DNA from: an uncultured Lachnospiraceae bacterium
GTDB taxonomy: Bacteria > Bacillota > Clostridia > Lachnospirales > Lachnospiraceae
NCBI GenBank assembly: GCA_902476265.1
Contig: CABSCP010000034.1
Coordinates: 1-53,309 of the forward strand
Direction: 5' to 3'
DNA: 53,309 bases
Shown piece by piece: positions 25,239 through 33,203 of this stretch. The notes beneath the pieces are model-generated. The model did no database searches, was not told the DNA's origin, and was given only the letters and a program-made list of their open reading frames with translations. How positions within the stretch are numbered: the stretch's first letter is position 1; each line of letters opens with the position of its first letter. The position numbers were made by a program, and so were the translations under genes.

Positions 25239-26210
25239 ATGTGCGGTGAAAATGAATCTGCTGTTGGCACAGCTCCGTTATTTTTTATCATAAATCCGGC
25301 TTCCCATTCCGGAAAAGGAAAGCAGCTGTGGAACCGGGTGGAAGAAGTCTTACAGGAGCGTAAAGTGCCCTATGAAGCGTATTTTTCCGAAAAGCGCGGG
25401 GACATCGCGGTTCTGGCCGAGAAGCTGACCTCTTCTTTCAAAGAAGGGGAAGAGAGGAAACTGGTGGTTCTGGGAGGCGACGGCACGGTGAATGAAGCCA
25501 TGCAGGGAATCCGGAATTTTGAGCAGGTTCTTTTTGGCTATATCCCCACCGGATCCAGCAACGATCTGGCAAGGGATATGGGGATCAGCAGAAATGCCCT
25601 GGAAGCCCTGGAGGCGGTGCTCAGGGGAGACAGGGAGACAGGCATGGATGTGGGCTGTGTTTCCTGGCCGGTAAACGGCGGGCACGGACAGCGGCGTTTT
25701 TTAGTCAGCTGCGGAATGGGCTATGATGCTGCCGTATGCGAAGAGGCGCTGGCATCCCCCATGAAGGATGCGCTCAACAGGCTGGGCCTTGGCAAACTCA
25801 CTTATCTTGGCATCGGATTAAAGCAAATGCTGACGGCGCGCTATGTGAAGGCGTCCATTCGGCTGGACGGGGAAAAGGTGCTCCATTTTGACAAGCTTTT
25901 GTTTGTGGCGAACATGTCACACCGCTATGAAGGCGGGGGATTTTGTTTCTGCCCCCAGGCGGACGCCCATGACGGCCTTCTGGATTTGTGTGTGGTGAAT
26001 GAAGTGCCACGATGGAAGTTTCCTGTCATCATTCCCTTTGCGTTAAAAGGAAAGCATTACCGGTTTGCAGGAGTCACCCATTACCGCGCATCCCGGATTG
26101 AAATCAGGACTTCGGCGCCGCTGTGGGTGCAGACCGACGGGGAAGTTCCCGGGCAGCTGGACCGGATCACGGTGACGGTGGAGAAACAGAAACTGCGTTT
26201 TGTCTATTGA
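25239..26210 (+). CDS. Diacylglycerol kinase-family lipid kinase (DgkB/YegS type)
   Basis: The protein has 323 residues. It has the catalytic-domain signature FFIINPASHSGKGK near the N-terminus and the nucleotide-binding GGDGTVNEA at 79-87, followed by IPTGSSNDLARD. It phosphorylates diacylglycerol or a related lipid at the inner membrane face and recycles diacylglycerol from cell-envelope polymer synthesis. The C-terminal beta domain has FDKLLFVANMSHRYEGGGF and a DGEVPGQ motif typical of the family. A PAP2-type phosphatase gene overlaps or abuts the end, so the operon encodes opposing kinase and phosphatase activities. Confidence 0.92.
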   Translation: MCGENESAVGTAPLFFIINPASHSGKGKQLWNRVEEVLQERKVPYEAYFSEKRGDIAVLAEKLTSSFKEGEERKLVVLGGDGTVNEAMQGIRNFEQVLFGYIPTGSSNDLARDMGISRNALEALEAVLRGDRETGMDVGCVSWPVNGGHGQRRFLVSCGMGYDAAVCEEALASPMKDALNRLGLGKLTYLGIGLKQMLTARYVKASIRLDGEKVLHFDKLLFVANMSHRYEGGGFCFCPQADAHDGLLDLCVVNEVPRWKFPVIIPFALKGKHYRFAGVTHYRASRIEIRTSAPLWVQTDGEVPGQLDRITVTVEKQKLRFVY

Positions 26211-26226
26211 CAGAGGAGATGGGATT

Positions 26227-26916
26227 TTGAGAACTTTTTATGAAAAATATAAACACGCGGTTCCCGTAGCGGTGTTTGGGATTATCTATCTGATCTGGTT
26301 TTACCTGTTGGAAAACAGAGGCCCTGCCAATTACATGCTGGTGCATATGAACATAGATGATTACATCCCTTTCTGCGAGGTATTTGTGATTCCGTATCTG
26401 CTGTGGTTCGCATATGTTCCGGCGGTGCTCTTTTATCTGTTTTTAAAGGACAGGGACGGATACTGGAACAATGCGGTGTTTTTGTGCACCGGCATGACGA
26501 TCTTTCTGATCATTTCCACCTTTATCCCCAATGTACAGCATCTGCGGCTGCGGGAATTTCCAAGGGATAATGTGTTCACCTGGATGATCGGCATGCTCTG
26601 GGGGACGGATACGCCTACGAACCTGTTCCCCAGCATCCACGTATTTAATTCTCTGGCGGCTCATTTCGCCGTGCTCAATAATGAAAAACTTGCCAAAAAT
26701 AAATGGATCCATTATGGTTCTCTGTTGATGTGTGTTTCCATCATCCTTTCCACCATGTTCATCAAGCAGCACTCCATGTTCGATGTGCTCACCGCATTTA
26801 TCATGGGTGCGGTCATGTATGCGGCGGTGTATTATTACAATGTGGTGGTGGTCTGGAGATACCGTTACCGCTATCAGGCGGCCAAACGGGCGCGCAAGCG
26901 GGCCAGAATCAGCTGA
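26227..26916 (+). CDS. PAP2-superfamily membrane phosphatase
   Basis: The protein has 229 residues and about six membrane segments. The phosphatase motifs are FPSIHVFNS (motif 2 His) and STMFIKQHSMFDV (motif 3 His and Asp), of the type also seen in inositol-phosphoceramide-synthase-like PAP2 proteins. There is no well-placed ATG. TTG 26227 is chosen because GAGGAG lies 8-9 bases upstream. An alternative TTG at 26200 would overlap the kinase gene. Substrates are likely phosphatidic acid or undecaprenyl pyrophosphate-like lipids. The C-terminus is rich in Arg/Lys. Confidence 0.85.
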   Translation: MRTFYEKYKHAVPVAVFGIIYLIWFYLLENRGPANYMLVHMNIDDYIPFCEVFVIPYLLWFAYVPAVLFYLFLKDRDGYWNNAVFLCTGMTIFLIISTFIPNVQHLRLREFPRDNVFTWMIGMLWGTDTPTNLFPSIHVFNSLAAHFAVLNNEKLAKNKWIHYGSLLMCVSIILSTMFIKQHSMFDVLTAFIMGAVMYAAVYYYNVVVVWRYRYRYQAAKRARKRARIS

Positions 26917-26942
26917 ATCAGAGTGAACAATAACGAATCAGG

Positions 26943-26975
26943 AAAGATGCTTCTGTCAAGGAGGCATCTTTTTTT
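26943..26975 (+). terminator. Terminator after the PAP2 gene
   Basis: AAAGATGC and GCATCTTT pair around a ~14-base loop, followed by a T-run. Confidence 0.8.
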
Positions 26976-26979
26976 AGTA

Positions 26980-27008
26980 TTGTCTGTTGGCGGCAGGTCT
27001 GCTATAAT
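26980..27008 (+). promoter_or_regulatory. Promoter of the cobalamin operon
   Basis: TTGTCT (26980-26985) and TATAAT (27003-27008) are 17 bases apart. A leader of ~300 bases containing the riboswitch follows. Confidence 0.75.
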
Positions 27009-27064
27009 GCGTAAGGAAACCGGAAACATGCACGGGCGAAAAGGGACCGGACGGCATTTTCAGG

Positions 27065-27230
27065 CGGCAAAAAGTCTCCTGCAAAGCGACGGACCCGGAA
27101 GAAGGAACAATGTGAAAATCATTGACAGCTTACACTGAGGTAACGTGGACGGCATCACACTATGCCATTGCGGCAAAACCGTGAGAAGGCGTGATGGGCG
27201 GAGGAAGCGGAGTCCTAAGACTTGCTGTGG
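27065..27230 (+). ncRNA. Cobalamin (AdoCbl-class) riboswitch
   Basis: The conserved landmarks appear in the right order: GGAACAATGTGAAAATCATTG-like receptor arm (27103-27124, split here by its own loop), ACACTGAGGTAAC junction, GCCATTG (27164-27170, the GCCACTG box), GAGAAGGC (27183-27190, usual GGGAAGGC) and AGTCCTAAGACTTGC (27211-27225, the B12-box region, usual AGTCAGAAGACCTGC). Outer pairing of GCAAAAAGTCT (27067-27077) with AGACTTGC closes the aptamer. The operon downstream carries B12-related genes, which supports the call. The expression platform between 27231 and 27318 contains a possible GGCTGTTT/AAAACAGC hairpin. Whether control is transcriptional or translational is unclear. Confidence 0.85.
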
Positions 27231-27318
27231 CGCAAAAGCGGCTGTTTGGCCGTAGATCTGCAAAACAGCGCCCGAAGAAGTGCATTCACCCAACTTTTTG
27301 GTAAGAAGGAGAGGAAAA

Positions 27319-27717
27319 ATGAGTCAAAAGAAAAAAATAGCATTGGTGTCGGTATTTGTAGGGATTTTAGTCCTTGCAGGCGTGATCGCGGGTCTGCTGA
27401 ACTATCGGGAAACCCAGTCCGGAATGAAGCGTTTCCGGGTGGAGGTGATCTCGGAGCGGGACAATTACTCCAAAGTGACGGAATGCAAATCCCAGGAAGA
27501 GTATCTGGGCGCTTTCATGAGGTCTTTTGAAGGATGTGAATGGGAAGAATCCGAATACGGCATTTATATCACCGGATTTGACGGGATGCAGCAGGATCTG
27601 GATCAACAGTATTGGTGGTGCATTACGGTAAACGGAAAGGATAACAGTCTGGGCGCGGATCTGATTCCTCTGGAAGAGGGCGGCGTTTATACCTTTACGC
27701 TGGTGCAGGGCTGGTGA
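27319..27717 (+). CDS. DUF4430 (transcobalamin-like C-terminal domain) membrane-anchored protein
   Basis: The protein has 132 residues. An N-terminal signal-anchor (residues 6-25, KIALVSVFVGILVLAGVIAG) is followed by a small beta domain. Its C-terminal half (DLDQQYWWCITVNGKDNSLGADLIPLEEGGVYTFTLVQGW) is the DUF4430 pattern, related to the beta domain of intrinsic factor and transcobalamin that covers bound B12. It probably captures cobalamin or a related corrinoid at the cell surface for the S component encoded 26 bases downstream. ATG 27319 has AAGGAGAGG upstream. Confidence 0.85.
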   Translation: MSQKKKIALVSVFVGILVLAGVIAGLLNYRETQSGMKRFRVEVISERDNYSKVTECKSQEEYLGAFMRSFEGCEWEESEYGIYITGFDGMQQDLDQQYWWCITVNGKDNSLGADLIPLEEGGVYTFTLVQGW

Positions 27718-27743
27718 CCGGCAGAAAGGCAGCGTAAGAAAAT

Positions 27744-28253
27744 ATGAACGGGAAAATGCTGGTCAGAACTATGACCCGGATCGCCATGCTGGCGGCGGTT
27801 CTTTATGTGAGCAAAGTGGTGCTGGAGTTTGCGCCAAACGTGGAGCTGGTATCCCTGCTCACCATCCTTTACACGATTGTGTTCGGGAAGGAAGCGCTGA
27901 TTATCGTCACGGTTTTTAATATGTTTGAACTGATCCAGTGGGGCTTTGGCCTCTGGTGGGTGTCCTATTTATACACCTGGCCGGCGCTGTGCCTGCTGGT
28001 GCTTTTACTCAAAAAGATTTTGAAAGAGGAATTTGTGCTCTGGGCTGTTTTTGCAGGAGGGTTCGGCCTCCTTTTCGGGGCCTTTTTTGCGGCAGCCTAT
28101 CTTCCTGTGGATCCGGCCTATGCGCTGTCCTATTGGATCACAGGGCTGCCCTGGGATGTGTGGCATGGAGCGGCAAATTTCATTTTAATGCTGGTGCTGG
28201 GAAAACCCCTTTATAAAGTGCTCAAAAGGATGAAAGGCCAGCTGGGAAACTGA
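27744..28253 (+). CDS. ECF transporter S component, probably for cobalamin (CbrT-like)
   Basis: This hydrophobic protein of 169 residues has six predicted membrane segments. Early conserved positions (ELVSLLTILYTIVFGKEALIIVTVFNMFE) resemble ECF S components. No ATPase (EcfA) or T component is encoded here, as expected for a group II ECF system that shares a central module. Cobalamin specificity is inferred from the riboswitch and the DUF4430 and adenosyltransferase-like neighbours, because S-component folds do not show substrate directly. The ribosome binding site is weak. Confidence 0.82.
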   Translation: MNGKMLVRTMTRIAMLAAVLYVSKVVLEFAPNVELVSLLTILYTIVFGKEALIIVTVFNMFELIQWGFGLWWVSYLYTWPALCLLVLLLKKILKEEFVLWAVFAGGFGLLFGAFFAAAYLPVDPAYALSYWITGLPWDVWHGAANFILMLVLGKPLYKVLKRMKGQLGN

Positions 28254-28311
28254 AGCGAACCGGCTGTCGGGCAGAAAGCCGGTCCGGTAGCGGTCATAAG
28301 AGGAGATGGCA

Positions 28312-28845
28312 ATGGAGGAAAATACGCAAAAGATTTACAGAAGCCCGGACGAAGCCTATCCGTTTTTATCGGAGAAACCGGACTGCCTGCTGTGTGATTT
28401 TGAAATCCTGACGGATGAAATCGCATCCCTTACCGGGCTGCTGGCGCAAAGGGCGCCGGAAGAATTTCGGGGTGAAATTTATAAAACGGAAGAACTGATC
28501 TATCATCTGAATCCTTCCGTGCGCACCTTTTTCTCGGTGACGCAAGAAGAGTGTCAGTGGCTGGAAGGACGGTACCACAGCTATAAAAATAACTTTCCCC
28601 AGGTGCGGTTTGTCCTGCCGGCGGGCGGGGAAGCGGCCTGTACGGCACATCTGATCCGTGTGAAATGCAAAGAACTGGTGCGGCTGATGTACCGCATCGC
28701 ATACCGGGAACCGGACAGAAAGACAGCTCCTGAGGTCTTTGATTTTACCAACCTTTTGTCCAACTATTTCTTTTATCTGGCGCTGGAATTAAACCGCTAT
28801 GAAGGAAGAACGGAAGTGGAATTTGTCAGCAGGAATTATAAATAG
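28312..28845 (+). CDS. Divergent PduO-like cobalamin adenosyltransferase
   Basis: The protein has 177 residues. It has the core of PduO-type ATP:cob(I)alamin adenosyltransferases: a first helix with DEIASLTGLL (family DELNSxIG), FVLPAGG, AHLIRVKCKELVRL (family HxARxxCRRAER, with the final E not conserved) and FTNLLSNYFFYLALELNRY (family YLNRLSDYLFxxARxxN). The usual N-terminal glycine-rich TRTGDxG ATP-binding segment is not recognisable; the protein instead starts ENTQKIYRSPDEAYPFL. It may be a variant enzyme or a corrinoid-binding relative that lost activity. ATG 28312 is chosen (AGGAG 6 bases upstream). It is the third gene of the riboswitch operon. Confidence 0.7.
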   Translation: MEENTQKIYRSPDEAYPFLSEKPDCLLCDFEILTDEIASLTGLLAQRAPEEFRGEIYKTEELIYHLNPSVRTFFSVTQEECQWLEGRYHSYKNNFPQVRFVLPAGGEAACTAHLIRVKCKELVRLMYRIAYREPDRKTAPEVFDFTNLLSNYFFYLALELNRYEGRTEVEFVSRNYK

Positions 28846-28881
28846 AAAGCATAACGCAAACGTTGCATCCTATTAAAAAAG

Positions 28882-28923
28882 AGAACGCCGGACGAAAGAA
28901 AAAGTCCGGCGTTTTCTTTTTTT
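28882..28923. terminator. Bidirectional terminator between convergent operons
   Basis: A perfect 10-bp stem (AACGCCGGAC / GTCCGGCGTT) is flanked by a T-run to the right and an A-run to the left, so it can serve the B12 operon and the minus-strand ABC operon. Confidence 0.85.
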
Positions 28924-28942
28924 GTCCGGCCGGGATCCGAGG

Positions 28943-29575
28943 CTATTTTTTCCTCAGATATCCCGATACGCTTATGGTATAAGAGAAAAGAAACAGCAGG
29001 GCAGAGAAGAAAAACCCGGCTAACATATATGCAGACAGGGTATCGGTTAAGGAAATAAATCCCGGCCCGTCTTCAAAATATTTAATGAGATAGAAGACAG
29101 GGATAATAGCAAGAAGCCCCATTGTCTGTGCAGAACGGAAACCGAACCAATAGGTAAGCGGCAGGCAGATTCCTGTCCATACCAACGGAATGATGATGGC
29201 CGCAGACAGGGAAACGAACAGCAATGAGAGGTCAAAACTCTGATAAATGATGCCTGACACCAAATAGAGGAAAATACCTGCTATAACACTCAGGCCAATG
29301 GTCAACAGGACGGAAACATATTTGCTCCCTACTGCAAGAAACGGATTTACCGGCATCGTAAGCTGATAATTTTTCCATCGAACCTGCTCGTCGCTGGCAA
29401 AGCTCATGATATTTTGCATGCCGATTGTCATCGCAAGCATAATTGTTGCCAAAAGTCCTGAAAAATCTTTTCCGTTCATAAAAAGCAGGAATACCACGAC
29501 CGCCGCTATGAGAATCATCTTTCGGTCAAGACTTTTGTAAAACAGGGAGAACTCTTTATAAATCAATCCTTTCAT
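28943..29575 (-). CDS. ABC-2 type transporter permease
   Basis: The protein has 210 residues and six hydrophobic segments. It begins with MKGLIYKEFSLFYKSLDRK, a common opening of ABC-2 permeases. No catalytic motifs are expected. It shares ATGA with the end of the ATPase gene (4-base overlap), so the two are coupled. With the ATPase it forms a half-size exporter of unknown substrate, typical of YtrA-controlled operons linked to cell-envelope stress or antibiotic exposure. Confidence 0.88.
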   Translation of the reverse strand: MKGLIYKEFSLFYKSLDRKMILIAAVVVFLLFMNGKDFSGLLATIMLAMTIGMQNIMSFASDEQVRWKNYQLTMPVNPFLAVGSKYVSVLLTIGLSVIAGIFLYLVSGIIYQSFDLSLLFVSLSAAIIIPLVWTGICLPLTYWFGFRSAQTMGLLAIIPVFYLIKYFEDGPGFISLTDTLSAYMLAGFFFSALLFLFSYTISVSGYLRKK

Positions 29576-30432
29576 TCTGTCACGCCTCCTTTGATATAGA
29601 AAAGCATAATTTCTTCCAGAGAAGCACTGTCAACAACCACATCTCTGTATTTTTTCCGGGCAGCTTCTTTCTCCTTCACCAGACACTCCATACTAACCTT
29701 TGTTTTTCGGGAAATGATATAATCCTCCGGCTGTATCCGGGCAAACTGATTTTGCCCGCACCGCAGGATCCCGTACTGATAGATCAGATGATCCTTTTCC
29801 TCTTCAAAGATGATTTTTCCCTGATGAATCAGAATGACATAATCGGCTATTTTTTCGATATCGGATATGATATGGGAGGAGAAGAAAACAGAGTGCTCTT
29901 CATCCTGGATGAAATCCAAAAACAGATCCAGTATTTCGTCACGCACCACCGGGTCAAGACCTGTTGTAGCTTCGTCTAAAATCAGCAGTTTCGGCTTGTG
30001 GGCCATAGCGCAGATAATGGACAGTTTCATTTTCATTCCCTTTGAAAAAGAGCCAATCGGCCTGGTGAAAGGGACATTGAATTTTTTCAGATACGCGGTA
30101 AACAGGGAGTTGTCCCAGTCAGGGTAAACGCCGGAAAAGATTTTTGCCACATTTTGAGCCGTGAAAAATTCATGGAAATTACATTCGTCAAAAACGACGC
30201 CGATTTCCTTTTTGACTGCGTTATCGAAAGTATGGGATCCCAATAGTTCAACCGTTCCGCTGTCTTTTTTCAATTCATTCAGGATCAGACGTATTGTGGT
30301 GCTTTTGCCCGCTCCGTTTTCTCCGATAAATCCCACAATTCTTCCTTTCGGCACTCGAAAAGATATATTGTCAAGGGTAAAGCCGTCAAATGATTTACAC
30401 AGATTTTCTACTAAAATATTGTTCTCACTCAT
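29572..30432 (-). CDS. ABC transporter ATP-binding protein
   Basis: The protein has 286 residues. The Walker A is GENGAGKST at about 36-44, the signature loop is SFSKGMKMKL instead of LSGGQ, and the Walker B is LLILDEATTGLDP. Such an altered signature is usual for YtrB/BcrA-like exporters. The C-terminal extension after residue 215 contains an ACDE-rich domain typical of this class. It powers the ABC-2 permease encoded next. The start follows the regulator gene by 14 bases and has AGGAGGTC upstream. Confidence 0.92.
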   Translation of the reverse strand: MSENNILVENLCKSFDGFTLDNISFRVPKGRIVGFIGENGAGKSTTIRLILNELKKDSGTVELLGSHTFDNAVKKEIGVVFDECNFHEFFTAQNVAKIFSGVYPDWDNSLFTAYLKKFNVPFTRPIGSFSKGMKMKLSIICAMAHKPKLLILDEATTGLDPVVRDEILDLFLDFIQDEEHSVFFSSHIISDIEKIADYVILIHQGKIIFEEEKDHLIYQYGILRCGQNQFARIQPEDYIISRKTKVSMECLVKEKEAARKKYRDVVVDSASLEEIMLFYIKGGVTE

Positions 30433-30446
30433 CTTGTGACCTCCTG

Positions 30447-30818
30447 TTATTCCTCATACAGCATTTTGAGGATATTTGCCATCTGTTCATAAGAGATGCC
30501 ATGGGAACGTCCGATATCCACGGCCTGCTGTAATAATTCTTCCGCTTTCCGAAGCTGTTCCTCCTGGATAAACTCCTTGTTCTGGGAAGCGACGAAACTG
30601 CCTTTTCCGGAAACTGTTTCAAGGAAGCCGTCACGGGTTAAATCCTCATAGGCCCGTTGGACCGTGATCACACTGATATGTAAGTCTTTCGCCAATGCCC
30701 GCATGGAAGGGAGCATTTCCCCGGCTTCCAGTGTTCCGTTCATAATTTTATTTTTTATCTGCGAACTGACCTGTTCATAGATGGGTTTATCGCTGCTGTT
30801 ACTGATGATGATTTCCAT
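30447..30818 (-). CDS. GntR-family repressor, YtrA subfamily
   Basis: The protein has 123 residues. A winged helix (SSDKPIYEQVSSQIKNKIMNG, AGEMLPSMRALAKDL, VITVQRAYEDLTRDGFLETVSGKGSFV) is followed by the short ~45-residue tail that defines the YtrA subfamily. The start is ATG at 30818 with AAGGAGGGG 5 bases before it. An upstream in-frame codon at 30845 would overlap the operator. It is the first gene of the operon and very likely represses it through the inverted repeat next to the promoter. Confidence 0.92.
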   Translation of the reverse strand: MEIIISNSSDKPIYEQVSSQIKNKIMNGTLEAGEMLPSMRALAKDLHISVITVQRAYEDLTRDGFLETVSGKGSFVASQNKEFIQEEQLRKAEELLQQAVDIGRSHGISYEQMANILKMLYEE

Positions 30819-30845
30819 AAATCCCCTCCTTTGCGTGCTGATCAT

Positions 30846-30900
30846 ACTTATCGTACTTGTATGATAAGTACAGTATAGATGGATGCGTAAAAAATGTCAA
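30846..30900 (-). promoter_or_regulatory. Promoter and YtrA-type operator of the ABC operon
   Basis: On the minus strand a perfect -35 TTGACA (30895-30900) and -10 TATACT (30872-30877) are spaced by 17 bases. An inverted repeat ACTTATC-N10-GATAAGT (30846-30869) begins right after the -10 box and covers the expected transcription start. This fits steric repression by the regulator encoded downstream. Confidence 0.85.
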
Positions 30901-30968
30901 TAAAAAAATAGAAAAAGCGGACAGGAAAAAAGACGGCCGGGTTTCTTCCGGGCACCACAGGTTCCGTC

Positions 30969-30997
30969 TTGCGGGGAAAAATAACATGTGCTATAAT
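30969..30997 (+). promoter_or_regulatory. Promoter of the glyA gene
   Basis: TTGCGG (30969-30974) and TATAAT (30992-30997) are 17 bases apart, 88 bases before the start codon. Confidence 0.7.
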
Positions 30998-31084
30998 CAA
31001 TACAATCTTTTAACAGATTAAAGCGTGAATAGGCGCATGGTAGAGTTTGAAAAAGGATGCCCCGGCAGGGAGACAGGAGGAACT

Positions 31085-32326
31085 ATGTATTCTTTGGATG
31101 AAGTGAGGAAAGTGGACCCGGAAATTGCAGACGCCATCGTGGCCGAACAGCAGAGACAGGACAGCCATATTGAGCTGATCGCTTCCGAAAACTGGGTGAG
31201 CAAAGCTGTGCTGGCGGCCATGGGCAGCGTGCTGACCAATAAATATGCGGAAGGTTATCCCGGCAAACGCTATTACGGCGGATGCCAGTGTGTGGATGTG
31301 GTGGAAAATCTGGCCATTGACAGAGCGAAGGAACTTTTTGACTGTGATTATGCCAATGTGCAGCCCCATTCCGGCGCACAGGCGAATATGGCGGTGCAGT
31401 TTGCCGTATTAAATCCCGGCGATACTATCATGGGCATGAACTTAGATCACGGAGGGCATCTGACCCACGGCAGTCCGGTGAACCTTTCCGGCAAATATTT
31501 CAAGGTGGTTCCTTACGGTGTGGACGACAACGGCTTTCTGGATTATGATAGAATGCGCTCTCTGGCCAGAGAATGCAAACCCAAAATGATCATTGCGGGC
31601 GCTTCCGCCTATGCAAGAACCATTGACTGGGCCAAATTCAGAGAGGCGGCCGACGAAGTGGGCGCCTGCCTGATGGTGGATATGGCGCATATCGCCGGGC
31701 TTGTGGCGGCAGGCCTTCATCCCAGCCCCATCCCCTATGCGGATGTGGTGACCACCACCACCCACAAGACTCTGCGCGGCCCCAGAGGCGGCATGATTCT
31801 GGCCAATGAAGCGGCAGCGAAGAAGTATAACTTCAACAAAGCCATCTTCCCCGGCACCCAGGGCGGCCCGCTGATGCATGTGATCGCGGGCAAGGCGGTT
31901 TGTTTTAAAGAAGCGCTGAGTGATGACTTTAAAGTGTATCAGAAAAATATTGTGGACAATGCCCAGGCATTGTGCAAAGGCCTGATGGAACGGGGCATTC
32001 AGATTGTGTCCGGCGGTACGGATAACCATCTGATGCTGGTGGATCTGACCAACTTCGGACAGACGGGCAAAGCGGTGGAGAAGCTTTTGGATGAAGCCAA
32101 CATCACCGCTAACAAAAATACCATTCCCAACGATCCCCAGTCTCCCTTCGTGACCAGCGGCGTCCGTCTGGGCACCCCGGCAGTCACTTCCAGAGGAATG
32201 AATACCGCAGATATGGACCGGATTGCGGAAGCGGTGGCATCTGTCATCAAAGAAGGCGAAAACGGCATCCCGGCAGCCCGCAGCATTGTAAAGGAACTGA
32301 CGGAAAAATATCCGCTTGACTGTTAA
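31085..32326 (+). CDS. glyA: Serine hydroxymethyltransferase
   Basis: The 413-residue PLP enzyme converts serine and tetrahydrofolate into glycine and 5,10-methylene-tetrahydrofolate, the main source of one-carbon units. Family blocks are HIELIASENWVSKAV, NKYAEGYPGKRYYGGC, LVDMAHIAGLVAAG and the PLP-lysine K228 in TTTHKTLRGPRGG. The length is normal. ATG 31085 is chosen because CAGGAGGA lies just upstream, whereas earlier in-frame starts have no site. The TraX-like gene begins one base after the stop. Confidence 0.97.
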   Translation: MYSLDEVRKVDPEIADAIVAEQQRQDSHIELIASENWVSKAVLAAMGSVLTNKYAEGYPGKRYYGGCQCVDVVENLAIDRAKELFDCDYANVQPHSGAQANMAVQFAVLNPGDTIMGMNLDHGGHLTHGSPVNLSGKYFKVVPYGVDDNGFLDYDRMRSLARECKPKMIIAGASAYARTIDWAKFREAADEVGACLMVDMAHIAGLVAAGLHPSPIPYADVVTTTTHKTLRGPRGGMILANEAAAKKYNFNKAIFPGTQGGPLMHVIAGKAVCFKEALSDDFKVYQKNIVDNAQALCKGLMERGIQIVSGGTDNHLMLVDLTNFGQTGKAVEKLLDEANITANKNTIPNDPQSPFVTSGVRLGTPAVTSRGMNTADMDRIAEAVASVIKEGENGIPAARSIVKELTEKYPLDC

Positions 32327-32327
32327 A

Positions 32328-33104
32328 ATGCAGGAAAAATTTCATGATGCTTATGCTGCGTCATATACCGGGATCTCTGCGGACCGGCTAAAGATCATTG
32401 CCATGATCACCATGGTGCTGGATCATATCGGCGCAGTGCTGTTTCCGGATGTGCTTTGGCTCAGGCTCATCGGCAGGATTTCCTTTCCTTTGTATGTATG
32501 GCTGTTGGTCGTGGGATTTTTACATACTTCCGGTTTCAAAAGGTACTTGCTCAACATGGGGATTTTTGCGCTTCTGTCGGAGATACCCTTTGATCTGGCG
32601 TTGTGGGGAAAAGTGGGATTTGAAGGGCAGAATATTTATTTTACGCTGTTTCTTTCCCTGATCATGCTGTATTTTTTGAAACATTTCCTGGAGAAAGGAG
32701 ACAGAATCGTAAGCCGGACCGGCTGTCTGGCCGTTATTCTGACCGCCATGTTTGTGGCGGGGATCCTGCAGATGGACTACGGCTGTGCGGGACCGGTGCT
32801 GGCGGCTGTTTTTTATCTGCATGCATACAGGGGAAGGCCTGGATTTGATCAGGGAATTATGATCTTTTGTATGGCCGTCTTTGGCAAAAGTCTTTTGAGA
32901 CAGGAGTTATCCTACGGGAGTATGTCTCTGGCCATAGCGGGAGAAAACATGATGATAGAATTATTCGCCCTGGGTGCGGTCCCGCTTTTGAACAGATATA
33001 ACGGTGTGAGAAAGTACAAAAGGGGGAAACTTTTCTTTTACCTCTTCTATCCGGCGCACCTGCTCCTCTTATACGGCCTTTCCTGTTTCAAAATTTTTTC
33101 TTAA
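32328..33104 (+). CDS. TraX-family membrane protein
   Basis: The protein has 258 residues and about eight membrane segments. It opens with the TraX signature RLKIIAMITMVLDHIGAVLFP. LIGRISFPLYVWLLVVGF and LFALLSEIPFDLAL-like segments (GIFALLSEIPFDLAL) are also conserved. F-plasmid TraX acetylates pilin, but chromosomal homologues in Firmicutes are uncharacterised acyltransferase-like membrane proteins. ATG 32328 is chosen; an in-frame TTG at 32316 overlaps glyA. It is probably co-transcribed with glyA, without an evident functional link. Confidence 0.85.
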   Translation: MQEKFHDAYAASYTGISADRLKIIAMITMVLDHIGAVLFPDVLWLRLIGRISFPLYVWLLVVGFLHTSGFKRYLLNMGIFALLSEIPFDLALWGKVGFEGQNIYFTLFLSLIMLYFLKHFLEKGDRIVSRTGCLAVILTAMFVAGILQMDYGCAGPVLAAVFYLHAYRGRPGFDQGIMIFCMAVFGKSLLRQELSYGSMSLAIAGENMMIELFALGAVPLLNRYNGVRKYKRGKLFFYLFYPAHLLLLYGLSCFKIFS

Positions 33105-33120
33105 AAACAAAAAATATTTC

Positions 33121-33149
33121 TTGCTTATATTGGTAGGCTATGCTAAAAT
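33121..33149 (+). promoter_or_regulatory. Promoter of the hom-lysC operon
   Basis: TTGCTT (33121-33126) and TAAAAT (33144-33149) have a 17-base spacer and an extended -10 TG (TGCTAAAAT). A small GCACA/TGTGC hairpin follows in the leader. No riboswitch pattern was recognised. Confidence 0.7.
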
Positions 33150-33203
33150 ATCTCCCAGCGACGCACAAGTGTATGTGCTAAAAATACAAAGGGGACGGAT
33201 AAA

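Noticed and set aside
26200..26226. TTG 26200 as start of the PAP2 protein
   Set aside because: It lies inside the kinase gene without a ribosome binding site; TTG 26227 has GAGGAG at a proper distance.
31442..32029. A 195-codon frame opposite glyA
   Set aside because: It is His- and Gly-rich nonsense-like sequence complementary to a conserved enzyme gene.
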